In this document: positions 35,765 to 47,782 of the stretch, one piece after another
How positions within the stretch are numbered: the first letter of the stretch is position 1
Layout: each line of letters starts with the position of its first letter
NCBI GenBank assembly: GCA_047967505.1
Contig: CM106541.1
DNA from: Dipteris shenzhenensis
Taxonomy: Eukaryota > Polypodiophyta > Polypodiopsida > Gleicheniales
Reading direction: 5' to 3' (one strand)
Length of the DNA stretch: 64,000 bases
Made by a program: the position numbers and the translations under genes
The notes under the pieces: generated by a model
Seen by the model: only the letters and a program-made list of their open reading frames with translations
Told to the model about the DNA's origin: nothing
Databases searched by the model: none

Positions 35765-38366
35765 TAACAAAACATGCGTGCCTCAGGATCTATGGAGCAC
35801 TCTAAGGTGGATGGAACCTGTGTGGAAACATGATGAAGAGAGTGCTCATGACATGTATCTCAAGTCATTTAGGTTCCAAGATAGATTAGCTTGGACTCAT
35901 AAAGAGAATCTTGAGATAGTGCAAAGTGCTTGATTGATATTACTTCAAATGAACCTCCCTTTTATAGGTGAGGGTACTTACATCCATTTTGCTTGCTCAC
36001 ATGTGGGATATCTCCTCCATGCCATGTGGCAGCTTGTCCTTTGCTCATACCTTTACTCTACATGTGCTCATGGCACCACAACTCTCAACACCTCCCCTTG
36101 GTGCCATGATCCTTTGGCTACTGCAAGGTGGTCAGATGTGAGTTACAAATCCATCACCTCCCCTTAGTGCATGCATGCTACTTAAGGTGGTCAACTGTGG
36201 CTTCTACATGTCAATATTTCCCCTGGGTGCTTTCATAGCTACTCTCAGGTGGTCAGGTTTGATTACAAAACATAGGCAAGGTTGGCAAGGTTTTTGCTTT
36301 TCAATACATTCCATTGATGTCACCTTTTGGCTCATGGCTTGATGACGATGACGTTTGCTTCTTTGTTTGGTGTAGGTACCTGCATGATGCTTTGTACTTC
36401 CATGTGCCTTAATGCTTTGTGTGTGGATGCCATGCTTTCTGCTATGGTCATCTCATGCACTTGTGCTTTGGGCATGCTTATGACAATGATGTGTGCATTC
36501 ATGCTTTGCTTTTCCATTTGTTACAAAGGTCTTACCAATTGATTTCTTTCAATATTGGCAGTGTCTAATTGCATACAATGATTCTGACATGACAAGCGCG
36601 TAGAGCTCGAAAAGACGATCACTTTTCCCTTTTGGAGCGTGTCCAAATTCTTCTTGGATTGCAAGTTATGGCTTGTCAAAGATTCTATGAAGAAGAGGGC
36701 CTTTGATGATGTGGCACAGGGATTCACATGTTGAATTCCATACTGTGCTTAGCAGGGGCTCTGTGCTTAGGTGGCACTGTGCCATGTGGCAACCTTTAGA
36801 CCCACTTGGTTAACCCAAGGTTTACACAAATCTTACCATGGTTTAACTAACCCAAGTAGCTGCACCTAACCATAGTTAATTTTGGCTACCTTATCTGCCA
36901 CCTGGCATTTTTGGATGGACTAAGGTAAGCCTTGGAGAGAAAAAAAAAAGAAGCTTGAAACTTTCTCTGCAACGCGGACGACGAGATGCGACGACAACGA
37001 AGTTTGGAGCGCGTCCTTTTTGGGGAGCATGTGAGGAGTCGGGCGTGGATTGTATATGAGCATTATGCTACTTGAGCAGCAGATGGTCGAAGGCAGTTGC
37101 TTGCTGCGTTTGGGAGGCGGATGCATGCTATTGCAGGTCGTGTTGCCGAGAGCTACCTTGCAAGGTCCGTTGATGAAGAACCTCCACGGCAGTTACTTTG
37201 CATGGGCAATGTTTTCGTTTCCGTTTTCTACAAACCTGCCCACCTCTGTGCGGTTCTACTTGGAGGTGGCATGGCTTGGCTTCATAGGAGAAGGCATCTC
37301 TGTAGGCTTGGCCCGCTTGTTTTGAGGCTTGTAGATGGCACTACGTCTTTTTATCGTGGATAGGCCAGTAGTAGATAGGCGTTGTAGGCTTGTTGGAGCT
37401 GGCGCTGCAACCCGTGTGCTTGCAACAAGAGGCACATTGTGGATCGATTGGCGAGGCTATTGTTGATGGCGGCTGTAGCTAGAGGCTATAGTGCTCGTTT
37501 GAAGCTGAAGTTGGGATGGCCGGCTGCCTTTACTAGCTGTGTCTCAGCCGAATTTCAGATTTGCTAAGCCATTTGGCCAGAGCTTGGAGTCAAAGCTGTC
37601 CATTCTGGCAGTCTTGTGAAGGCTTGGAGGAGTTGCTGGGGGCTCGAGAAGTCTGTCAAGAATTCAAATTCAGAGGAAGCTTGAGCCAACCCAAAATCGT
37701 AGATCTTTAGCATGTCGTCGTTGCAATTCACAAGGATATTGCAAGTACTTCAAGCCTCTCTCTCTCTTTCAATGAAGCTATATCTCTCTCTCTCAAGTGA
37801 AGCTATCTCTCTCACATAAGAAATGCAATGAACGGAATTCTCAAATGCAATGGAAGGAAACAATGGACGGAACTTTTCTCTCTCTAGGGACGGAAATTTG
37901 TTTTCAATTTAAAACTAAAACTAACCTAGGAGAACTCATGAGCTTCTAAGATATGCCTACAACTAATCTAGGAATGGAAGCAATCCTAGTGAACTACTAA
38001 TGAGCTAAACTAGGAGAGCTGAACCTATGCTCTGATACCATGACAAAACATGCGTGCCTCAGGATCTATGGAGCACTCTAAGGTGGATGGAACCTATGTG
38101 GAAACATGATGAAGAGAGTGCTCATGACATGTATCTCAAGTCAATTAGGTTCCAAGATAGATTAGCTTGGACTCATAAAGAGAATCTTGAGATAGTGCAA
38201 AGTGCTTGATTGATATTACTTCAAATGAACCTCCCTTTTATAGGTGAGGGTACTTACATCCATTTTGCTTGCTCACATGTGGGATATCTCCTCCATGCCA
38301 TGTGGCAGATTGACCTTTGCTCATATTTTTACTCTACATGTGCTCATGGCACCACAACTCTCAACA
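35765..38366 (-). mobile_element. Non-autonomous 2.6-kb LTR retrotransposon
   Basis: Two 326-bp direct repeats (35765-36090 and 38041-38366) differ at only a few positions. Read on the - strand each LTR starts TGTTGAGAG and ends GTTTTGTCA (GTTTTGTTA in the left copy). The primer site tggtatcagagc follows the right-hand LTR (complement ending at 38040), and a purine tract aaggggagg precedes the left-hand LTR. The five bases ggagc flank both ends (35760-35764 and 38367-38371), a perfect target duplication. The 1.95-kb interior has no gag or pol, so the element must have moved with enzymes from another element. It is longer than typical TRIMs and shorter than typical LARDs. Confidence 0.93.
36091..38040 (-). 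other. Interior of the non-autonomous LTR element
   Basis: No retroelement protein domain on either strand. A GC-richer block at about 36950-37560 holds an open + strand frame (37097-37363, 88 residues) that I do not recognise. It may be captured host sequence or simply leader. Short (CT)n runs lie near 37755-37815. Confidence 0.5.
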
Positions 38367-38935
38367 GGAGCAGGCATGAGCATGAGGGAAGAGGAGCAAG
38401 CATGAGCATGAGGAAAGAGGAGCATGCATGAGCAGGAGGGGGGAGATGCAAAAAAAGGATCAGGCATTAGCATGACGACAGAGTTGCATGGACGAGCATA
38501 TGGGAGGAGGGAGGCGGAGGAGGAGGCAATAGCAGTAGGAGGCAGGAGAACATAGGAGCATGTAGGAGGAGGAGGAGGTGGTGGCAAAGGAGGAGGAGGA
38601 GGAGGAGGAGGAGGGAGGAGGAGGATGAGGAGGTGTGTGGAGGAGGAGGCATGTGGAAGGAGCAGGAAGAGAAAATCAGAGCATGTACGAGGAGGAGTAG
38701 GAGGAGGAGGAGGCATGTGGTAGCAGGGAGGAGGAGGAGGGAGGAGGCGTGTGGAAGGAGGGAGGAGGAGGAGGGAGGAGGGAACAGGAGGAGGAGGGAG
38801 GAGGGAACCAAAGGAGGAGGCATGTGGGAAGATGGAGGAGGAGGAGAAATGGGACCTGTGGGAGAGGAGGGAGAAGGGAGGAAGGGAGGGAGAAGGGTGG
38901 GGGGAGGAGGGAGAGAAAGAGAGGGAATTCAAATT
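38367..38935. repeat. Purine-rich (AGG/GAGG)n tandem repeat, split by the LTR element
   Basis: Motifs such as gagcatgagggaagaggagcaa grade into (gga)n. The same style of sequence lies left of the LTR element (about 35635-35764), so the insertion divided one tract. Long Gly/Glu/Arg and Pro/Ser/Leu frames here are composition artefacts. Confidence 0.8.
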
Positions 38936-39214
38936 CAAAAATAAAAAAATTAACTTTGGGAGAGGTGGCCCCCTCGTAGGTTAAGAGGAGTAAGAGTGGT
39001 GCCCTCCTAGCTATAAGAGATGTAAGAGGTGGGCTCAATTTTGGTAGGGGGGATTAGGACTCCCTTGGACCCCACAATAGGGCCTACATTAGGCCTAATC
39101 CATTCCTTAAGAGGGCCTTTTTTGAGACCCAATCCTCCCCTAATGGGTGTTTCTTGATGTCATCTTGATTTACAACAATACTCAATTGGAGCATGGACAC
39201 CATTTGCGGCAGGT

Positions 39215-39860
39215 AGTGTTGTCCATGCTTAGAATAGAGAAGGTATATGCTAAAGAGAGAAAATGTGAGTTCTTGAAATAGAAACTCACATACCTTGGAC
39301 ATGTCATTTTGATAAATGGTGTCCGTATTGACTATGAGAAAGTCAAGAAGGTGTGTCAATGGCCCATTTTGTGAACGAAGCCAAATCCTTTCTAGGATTT
39401 GTAAACTTCTTCTAGACTCACATCTAGAATTATGCTAAGATAGCGTTATCCTTGTCAAATTTGTCTAAAAGGGTGGAGAAGGTTAAATATAATAAGTATA
39501 CACCCATTGTGTGGACCTATATCTTAACACATGATTTAAGCAATTAAAGCATGCTGTCACTACAGATGCTAGTGACTATCTTGTTAGAGCAACTTTGCTC
39601 CAAGGTGGTAGACCGGTAGCTTATTGAGAGTAAAAACCTAACCAAGCCACAATACAAGTGGCCAACGCATGAAAAAAAGATATATGTTGTTGTTATTCAT
39701 GCCTCGAAAAAGTGGAGTTATTATTTGTATGGCTACGCATTACATGATCAATAACCATTGCATGTTACATCGATTGGTACTAGAGGAAACAATGTTCCAT
39801 ATCCATTGGACTCGGCACAAAGTTGTAAAGGCACTTCTTGCATCACACATAAATAGAGTT
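39215..39860 (+). pseudogene. Ty3-gypsy RT-RNase H fragment
   Basis: With stops and frame changes it reads VYAKERKCEFLK, then KLTYLGHVI, VKKVCQWPI and AKSFLGFVNFF (the end of gypsy RT). It then reads TLLQGGRPVAY and KWPTHEKKIYVVVIHASKKW-like segments of RNase H up to the 'VTDH' region near 39750. No flanking LTRs were seen. It is older than the 42-47 kb element. Confidence 0.75.
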
Positions 39861-40430
39861 GTAGGCATATCTTGAAGTCGATTCCATGGTATATATCCAT
39901 GTCTCATACCTATTAGTCATTGTTTACCTTGGAAACACTCGCGTTTACCAATTGCCAAAGATTCCACTGATGTCTGCATGAATATTTCCACATTTTGGAA
40001 CACAACTTATATGAGGCCATTGGTGTTGAGGAATTTCTAATAGGAGAAGTCATGTAGGGGACTATCCAATATAAAGCTTTCCTCAAGCTGACAGTTTCAA
40101 TCTAGTAGGAGATCCCACTGTTCTCATTGAGCGCACTCATGCCATGTAGAAAAACCTTTGCATATGAACTGACATAACTCCATAGTGCATACATGATACT
40201 GTTCTGAAACTCAGGGGAAACAATTCCTGAAGCTTGGACACTCTCAGTATATAGGAGGGTAGACACACCCTCTTGTGAAGCTTCAAAACTCAAACTCTAT
40301 AGGCCCCTTCAAAAAAAAAACTTTAGCAACCTGTGAAAATTTCTTGGAGCCAGGATCAACCATGTTGAGATCATTAGCCTCCCTCTTGATGATAGCGCCA
40401 TGGATTTGTTCATACACCTCTCTCTATCTA
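39861..40430. other. Spacer without recognised genes
   Basis: No coding evidence beyond the end of the gypsy fragment. It ends at a tetranucleotide repeat. Confidence 0.4.
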
Positions 40431-40433
40431 TGT

Positions 40434-40600
40434 GCATGTATGTATGTATGTATGTATGTATGTATGTATGTATGTATGTATGTATGTATGTATGTATGTA
40501 TGGATGGATGGATGGATGGATGGATGGATGGATGCATGCATGTATGTATGTATGTATGAATGAATGAATGAATGAATGAATGAATGAATGAATGAATGTA
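40434..40600. repeat. Compound tetranucleotide microsatellite (ATGT)n(GGAT)n(ATGA)n
   Basis: atgt units run to about 40500, ggat units to about 40532, atgt again briefly, then aatg units to about 40598. The Cys/Met/Tyr/Val and Ile/His/Ser reading frames across it are artefacts. Confidence 0.95.
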
Positions 40601-42500
40601 GTAGTCGAGACGTGCTATAAGAGTGGCAGCTTGTCATTTATCTAGATCTTTGCATAAGGAAAGATGGATGTTCAGTTCTATTTTTGCATGATTGGTGACA
40701 ATAAGCTGACACTTGTAGCCGACTGTCGCATCTACTCAAGGGTTGCATTCAGCTGTCCCTTACTAAGCACAGTGGAGCAAGGGAGGTATGTCCCAGCAGC
40801 AAGAACCAATTTGCATAGGTATATCACATGAACATTGGCTATTCTAGCAAGGTGACACCTGCTCACATATGGCAGTCAAGGGAGCAAGGCTTGTCTTAGT
40901 AGCAAGAGGAACTGTGACATGCATGTTGGTCACTCAAGCAACGTGACATCTTCTCACTCAGTAGCAAGGGATTATATTGGATGCAATGTGAGAGCTTTCT
41001 CAGTCATAGCAACATGTGCATCTTGGCTATTCTGGCTACTTTTGACAAGGTGACATGTTTTACTTACCACATCATTTGCCCATGTTGTCAACATAAGTAT
41101 GAATACATGGTAAGGCTAGTCCTAGCCAACCATGCACAAATGACTTCTGCAAATATAATCTTCACATAGGTATAAACACTTAAGGCAGACCCAAGTGAGC
41201 AAACAAAGGATCTCACTTTGTGTGATGAGAAGCATCTATATACCAAGATGAGAAGCATCACCCAACATGGTATTGGAAAGTCCAACCCCGTCATTGTTTG
41301 GTTATCATAGATCCTCAAGTTAGCCCAACCTAATGAATACTCATATCAGCATGAGCAGTTTACCCTGTAGATGCACTCAATCTAACTTCTGGTCTAGCTA
41401 CCAACCACGCTAACGATGATGACAGAAGATCACGAATTTGCAAACGAGTAGAAGATCTCACGGCAACTCTCAAACATGCCAAGCGATCTAGTGTGGGAGC
41501 AGGAGTTAATGTTCGTGAAGACTACCATAGCATTGGATTGTCAGTGGGTGATGATTTCGTTGGTGATCGTTTCATCTGGTATCAATCAATCACAACTATC
41601 ATTTGTTCAGTAACAAATTGACCACGAGGGTTTCATAGTTGAGATCGAAGGAAATTTTCCCCTGGTCGTTGTTGCCCGATGTAGTCTTTGTAATAACAAG
41701 TTATAAAAGGTACGAGAACTTGCGCCACCACGTCAGCTTTTGATTGCAGTTCACTACGTTTGCAAGAACCTGCAATGTGAGATTGAAAAGAGAAAGAGCA
41801 AATTCACAACAGTTTGCCGAGTTGTGGGGAGCTCAAGGGTCTAAAGATAAAAATAGTGCTGGAGTGACCAAGGGACTCTCTATACCTTTCTGAGTTATGC
41901 TATTAAATTTGTTTGGATTTCATGTTATTGTGGAATTACAGGTTTGCAGTTGGAAGAGTAGATAGTCGCATGAATTTTAGTTGCAGTTATTTGGAATTGC
42001 ATGCAATAGTTTTTTTTTTGTTACTGAGATTGCATATATTTCCCTAGTATAGGGAAAAGGTATTTGTTTTGATTGTGAGTATTTGGAGGTATGCCTATGT
42101 AGCAGTATTGGTTTTCAACTTATATATATTGGAATTTTAGCTGGAGACAATGTTTTTTTTATAAAAACAAACAAACAAACAAACGACCTAAATGGAAGTT
42201 AAAGAAGAAGCTTCTATGGTGGATCCTATAGAATCGGGAGTTCGAACAACCGCGCAGGTGTCGTGCCCAGCAGGCCATACACTATCTGGTAGAATTGCAT
42301 TATTGGAAGATGCCTTGCAATAGATTCTAGCTCATCAACTGCAAGCAAATGTAGAGCAATTCGAGCTTAGGAAAATGGTTCACAGTATGTCTCCTAGACC
42401 ATCTCATGAGGAGAAAGGTAAAGCTCAATGGAGCCTGAAACTAGTGTTCACACGGTCGAGCCGAGGAGGGCTAAGGTGCCTAATATTGCCAATTATAGGC
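40601..42500. other. Spacer and probable 5' leader of the gypsy element
   Basis: No gene recognised. A motif ctggtatcaatcaatcac at about 41577 is loosely like a primer-binding region upstream of gypsy gag. No LTR matching the 3' side was found. An acaaacaaac run lies near 42165-42185. Confidence 0.35.
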
Positions 42501-42559
42501 CATAAAAGTATTTTGGTTGGATGTCTGACCATAGTTCCGATATCATAGAGACCTAGTTA

Positions 42560-43487
42560 CACAAATGGGATGAGGCTTTCGCCTTTTGTGAAATCAGGAA
42601 TGATATGAAGAAAATCTGTGAGGCCATCCACATGTTTAATGAGGCAGTAGATAGATGGAGGATAAAACAGCAGAAGGATGGAGTGGCATCCACTACTTGG
42701 GGGTCCAAGAAAGCATTTAGAAAACACTTCTTGCCTCCTAACGAAGCTTCCCGAGCTTGGGATCAATATAGAAACCTTTGTCAAAGAAATTTATCAGTGG
42801 GCTGAATACTCTGATAAGTTTAGAGAAAGTGTAATGAAAGTTTATAAAGCTCTACCTCAGTCGGTACAGGTAAAAGATTTCATCTTTGGACTAAATGATC
42901 AGATTAAGATGGAAGTTCAGGCTAAGTACGCAAACACGCTAGATGAGGCAATTGCCATAGCCTTAAACTATGAGGATGCCAAAGGAAACAAACCAAGTGG
43001 GTTTGTGCAGGTTGGGACTCGGTATGAGTATCCGGAGAAAAATGGGTTTAAAAAGAAGTGGGTTAGCAAAGGGAGTGCCTCACGGCCTAGTGGCCAAGCC
43101 AATCAGGCAAAGCCAATTGAGACTCCTTCAAACACGCTAGATGATGCAATTGCCATAGCCTTGAACTATGAGGATGTCAAAGGAAACAAACCAAGTGGGT
43201 TTGTGCAGGTTGGGACTCGATATGAGTATCCAGAGAAAAATGGGTTTAAAAAGAAGTGGGTTAGCAAAAGGAGTGCCTCACAGCCTAGTGGCCAAGCCAA
43301 TCAGGCAAAGCCAATTGTGACTCCTTCAAAACCAAGTACCACCATTGGAGTGAAAAGAAAAGTAACACCAATGGCAGCTTGGGCTTGGTCAAAATCTTAT
43401 TTGATCCCAGAGCAAAAAGAGAAAGCAAGGAGGTTTATGTTTTGGATGCCTTCAGCCTCATCAATGGAAAGATTTTCCACGAAATAA
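42560..43487 (+). pseudogene. Gypsy gag with 198-bp internal tandem duplication
   Basis: Reads EAIHMFNEAVDRWRIKQQKD then, in a shifted frame, WAEYSDKFRESVMKVYKALP and KDFIFGLNDQIKMEVQ, typical retrotransposon gag. The segment from 42933 repeats at 43131 (period 198 bp, 66 residues, in frame) with a few substitutions. No CCHC knuckle was seen before the frame closes. Confidence 0.75.
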
Positions 43488-43726
43488 GGATCGTCGGATG
43501 GCTGAGATGGTGATCTTAGAATGCGACTTGGAGATGGACGAAAGTCCCAGAGCATAACACATGCAAACTCAGCTAGCGGGATCTTCTTAGATGTCAATAC
43601 CTAGTTTGTTATGTGTGTATGTTACTAAGCTAGTAAACAGTGCACCTAATAATATCATGTCAAAGCCCGCAACAATGGGGTATATAGCCTTTAACGATAC
43701 CCTTTAACGATACAGAGTTAATTAAG

Positions 43727-44080
43727 ATGAAGGGGCAAGTAGCCAATCATGACGTCATTGTGTTGTTTGACTCAGCATCAATGCACAATGTAATTAACCC
43801 CAAGCTTGTGAAGAGGCTGAAATTAAAGACTTGCCCAGCTAACTATGCATATACAATTAGGATGGCAGATGGAAATTCAACTGAAGTATGGGACCAAAGG
43901 GTTACCCAGTTGGAACTTCGAATTCAGGACTATGCAAAGAAGCTTGATTTCAAAATGAGAAAGCTTGCTCACGCAAATATAGCCCTAGGTAAGGCTTGGC
44001 ATTCTAGGAAGAATCCAGCCATCGATTGGAAAAAGCACATTTATCAGTTCAAGATTAATGATGTGATGTATGTCTTATGA
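43727..44080 (+). pseudogene. Gypsy aspartic protease region
   Basis: VANHDVIVLFDSASMHNVIN corresponds to the retropepsin active-site loop, with DSAS in place of the usual DSGA/DTGA. The frame ends at a stop at 44078. Loss of the glycine suggests an inactive enzyme. Confidence 0.7.
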
Positions 44081-44224
44081 GGTGAAAAGGATATACCTCA
44101 AGGACCGTTGGTTTCCATAATGGAAGTCCCAAAAACTCAAGAAGAGTTTTGGTTTCTTTGTACAGAGTCAGTAGAGCCGATTGATGGTCCATCGGCTAGC
44201 ATTGATGTTACCTAAGATGGGGAG

Positions 44225-45211
44225 ATGGCCAAGTTGGTTGATCAGAGAGCAGAGGAGTTCTCTGACTGTTTTAGGGATGAGTTGCCTTATGGGTTACCTC
44301 CAAAGCGGAATGTTCAGCATAAGATTGAACTCATCCCGAGGGCAGAACTTGTAAATAGTAGATTAAGTTTTATCGAAGACGCGGAGGTGCGAAGAATACC
44401 TCAAGCTGGGGCAGATTCAGCCCAATTTCTCACCTTTTGCTTCACCAGTGATATTGGAGAAAAAGAAAGATGATACTTTTTGCCTCTATATAGCCTACAC
44501 AGCACTGAATAATATCAATGTTAAGCACAGGTATTCGATGGCTCGGATCGATGACTTGCTAGATGCATTAGATGGGGCCATAATTTTCAGCAAGATAGAT
44601 CTTAAGTGTGGCTACCATCAGATCCGCATTAGAGCTGAGGATGTGCATAAGATCGCTTTTAGAAGCAAGTTTGGACATTATGAGTTTTTGGTAATGCCGT
44701 TTGGATTTACCAATGCTCCGGCTACATTCGTCATGCTTATGAACGATTTACTACACCCATATATCGGTATCTTTATACTACATTTTATTGACGACATTCT
44801 TGTTTTCAGCAAAAGTATTATTGAGCATCATGAACACTTGAGAATAGTGTTTGGTACTTTGAGGAAAGCCAGTCCTGTATGTAAATAAAACAAAATCTGT
44901 GCTATGCATGATAAGACTTAAATATTTAAGATTCATTCTTACACCTGAGGGGGATGGAAATGGATCCAAAGAAAGTGATTGTGATACTAACTTGGCCTAT
45001 CCCTCAGAGTTTGACCGCTTTGCGATCATTTTTGGGATTTGTCCAATTTTATCGAAGCCATATCAAAGGATATTCCGAGATAGTATCGGCATTGACTGAT
45101 CTGACCTCAAATAAAGTACCTTTTATATGGGGACAGAATCAACAAGAAAGTTTTAATGCCATAAAACAAGCTATGGTCTCGAGACCGGTGTTAAAAATAG
45201 TTGATCCCTAG
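44225..45211 (+). pseudogene. Gypsy reverse transcriptase
   Basis: Contains a DELPYGLPPKRNVQHKIEL-type start, FSKIDLKCGYHQIRI, FLVMPFGFTNAPATF and, at the catalytic box, HFIDDILVFSK (FIDD in place of YIDD). The frame then shifts to a thumb/connection segment SLTALRSFLGFVQFYRSHIK. A frameshift near 44440 and another near 44880 break it. Confidence 0.85.
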
Positions 45212-46618
45212 AAACTGTTTTTTATAGAAACCGATGTGAGTGGCATCGCGGTAGTAGCAATTCTCCTCCAAGATGGAAGGCCAATAGCCTTTAAAAGCAA
45301 GAAGCCTTCTCCTTCTCAACGAAATCGGCCAACTCATGAATTAGAGTTGTAAGCTGTTGTCCACGCTTTGAAAACATGGAGACATTATTTGTATGGATCA
45401 GAGTTTTATGTTGATGTTGATCATGATACCCTGAACATTTCTATAAACAGCCTAACTTGAGAGGCAGCGAAGCTAGGTGGGCAGAACTCATGCAAGAGTT
45501 TAACTTAACGATTCGGTACCGAAGAGAGAAGGATAATAAAGTTGTTGATGTGTTGTCACACATTATGCATAATATGAGTTTCACACTATTAGAGAGTGCT
45601 CTAATGGCCGAGATTAGAGAAACTCAAAAGATGGATGAGTTTGTCCATTGCCTTTGGCCTAAGGCTCATGTGCTTAAACCCAGAGAAAAGGGTGACCTGG
45701 CATCTAGGAAAGGCCAAACTTATGCAAGATATACCATAAGGGATGGTATGCTTAAAAGAAATGGCAAGGTAGTAGTACCTAATCAGAATGATCTCAAGCA
45801 GAGAGTCATTTAACAATGCCATGATAGCCCATGTGCGGGACATCCAGGAGTCAAGAAGACGTATGATCTCATGAAACAAGATTTCTTTTGGTCAAAAATG
45901 AAGAAAAAAATCATGAATATGTAACGTTCTTTGTGTCAAGTAAGGCAGAATGGGTGAAGTCACCCGAACTTTTACAGGCCTTGGAAATACCACTAGGTAG
46001 GTGGGAGAGCATTTCCATGGACTTTATAGTAGGTCTACCTACGACACAAGGTGGATATGATTCATCCTTGTGGTAGTTGATCGTCTTACCAAGATGGCTC
46101 ACTTCATTCCGACTAGAGAGTGTGTTAGTGCCCCGCAAGTTAAATTTACCAGTCATTTTTGGACTGCAATGTTTGAAACACTAAGGACTGAGTTGGGAAT
46201 GAGTAGTGGGGATCATCCAAAAACGGATGGTCAAACGAAAATAGTCAACCAGACTTTGGAGCATATGCTTAGAGCATATGTTTCATTGATGCAACATACG
46301 TAGGACAAGTGGTTGCCACTATTAGAATTTGCCTACAATGATAGAAAACATTCCTCTATAGGGATCAATCCATTCAAACTGAACTATGGTTATAGACCAA
46401 CAAATCCAAATACAGTTGGAATACCTCAGAAAGTGTCTAGTGTTGCGAACTTTGTGGTTCAGATGTGGGAGATGGTAGCATTTGCGAGAGCTAACATGTG
46501 CCAAGCCATGGATAGAGCTAAGGCATATGCGGATGAGAACAGATCCATTAGGAAATTTACGGAAGGAGAAAAAGTTTTTCTTAGAATTCCTTCACACTCG
46601 AAGTCTTTGACTGCATGA
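45195..46618 (+). pseudogene. Gypsy RNase H and integrase
   Basis: RNase H reads ETDVSGIAVVAILLQDGRPI and later VVHALKTWRHYLYGSEFYVD. Integrase shows the H2C2 spacing region ([18 protein letters not shown]), MDFIVGLPT, VVDRLTKMAHFIP, a HPKTDGQTKIVNQTLE motif (normally HPQTDGQTE, with the final Glu replaced by Lys) and the C-terminal FAYNDRKHSSIG. Several stops and frameshifts interrupt it. Confidence 0.85.
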
Positions 46619-46774
46619 GAGTGTGCTAAGTTATCACCCCAATATTGTGGGCCATGGTTAATTCTAAAAAGAATAGGCAAGGTGGCCTATAAATTAGAAT
46701 TACCACAAGGTTATAAGGTGCACCCAGTTTTTTGTTTAAAGAAGTTTTTGCACACAGGTGACTCACTAATCGAG

Positions 46775-46990
46775 GGTGTTGTTCTGTTTTAGGAGATCGA
46801 GGATAATGCAAGGCGGAAACCAATAAGAATCCTATGCCGAGGAACAATGCAACTACGCAATCGGAAGATACCCACAGTGTTGGTTGCATGGCATGGTTTA
46901 CCTTTATCTGAGGGTACTTGGGAATCCATGTATCAAATGCGGGGAGCATTCCCAGCTTTATCATCGAGGACGTTGATGCCTGAAGAGGGA
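46775..46990 (+). pseudogene. Integrase C-terminal chromodomain
   Basis: After a stop near 46790 the frame reads KPIRILCRGTMQLRNRKIPT then VLVAWHGLPLSEGTWES, the typical plant gypsy chromodomain core (QLRNR.IP..LVQWHG.....ATWE). In intact elements this domain can steer integration toward particular chromatin. Confidence 0.75.
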
Positions 46991-46999
46991 AGGAATGTT

Positions 47000-47777
47000 A
47001 TGCTCAAGTTGAGATAACATGACCTCGGAACAGTCAGTGGACATTTTCCTTTAGGGAACCAACTTTCGGATTATATTTCATTGCACTTCAAGTATATGGT
47101 TAAAGGAATCAATGTCAAGGTCCCTGGTGACGGCGAATTGACACTGACTAGATGGTTCTAAAGGTCAAGCATCTAGGTGCACCAAAATGTATAATTGCCA
47201 AGGGGCAAACGGAATTAAGGGTACTCCAAGAGAGGGGTAAATGGTGCACTAAAGAATGGTCCTAGGAATGTGACATGTGTCATGTAGAACCATCTAGGGA
47301 TTTGTGGGCTTTGTGTAATGGCATGCAGGTGAAACACATGTGAGGATCAATGACTTAAAGCTTGCTAGCACAAAGGTTGGCTGGGTGGATAATCAGAGTG
47401 CCATCGCCTGTGATTTGCATTTAGTTTAGCAATGGTTCGTTTCACGAAGTAAACACATGGTAGGACTCAACACAATGTAGAAACTTGCTGTAGCAGATGT
47501 GCTGTTTGAATCCTTACAGGTAATCAGCAGTTTTCTGTGAAATCAATGTACAGTCAGAACATGTGCGAGCTCTTTTTTCTATCCATGACACCACCACGAT
47601 GTCCTTGCAAACAGCTAGTTGATACTTGCAGACAATGCCAGCAGCGTAAGCTAATGTTGAAGGTGAAAGTTTGCATTTGAAAGCATGGATAAGGTAACCT
47701 GCGGCTATAAATCAACACTGAATTACTTAAAGCTTGTCTACACGAGTCTTCTCGTTGCACACAATTGGAATGACAGT
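47000..47777. other. Possible 3' LTR remnant and spacer
   Basis: Follows the gypsy element. It should hold the 3' LTR if one survives, but without a 5' partner its end cannot be placed. No gene recognised. Confidence 0.35.
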
Positions 47778-47782
47778 GGAAC

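Larger units (their letters stand above)
42540..46990 (+). mobile_element. Decayed Ty3-gypsy element with chromodomain
   Basis: The order gag (about 42560-43490), protease (43727-44080), RT (44225-45110), RNase H (45195-45560), integrase (45600-46620) and chromodomain (46775-46985) is diagnostic of chromodomain-bearing gypsy elements. Many stops and frameshifts separate the parts. After the last codons a purine tract gaagagggaagga leads into tgttatgctcaag at 46996, a plausible 3' LTR start, but no matching 5' LTR was found. Confidence 0.85.

Noticed and set aside
38321-39038. Pro/Ser/Leu-rich - strand and Gly/Glu/Arg-rich + strand frames
   Set aside because: Composition artefacts of the (AGG)n-like tract; several frames are open together.
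40434-40600. CRISPR-like array
   Set aside because: The repeats are contiguous tetranucleotides without spacers, in a plant genome.
40275-40637. Cys-Met-Tyr-Val and Ile-His-Ser repeat proteins
   Set aside because: Translation of tetranucleotide repeats in each frame.
46996-47777. Complete gypsy LTR pair
   Set aside because: A plausible 3' LTR start follows the purine tract, but nothing similar was found upstream of gag, so a pair cannot be claimed.
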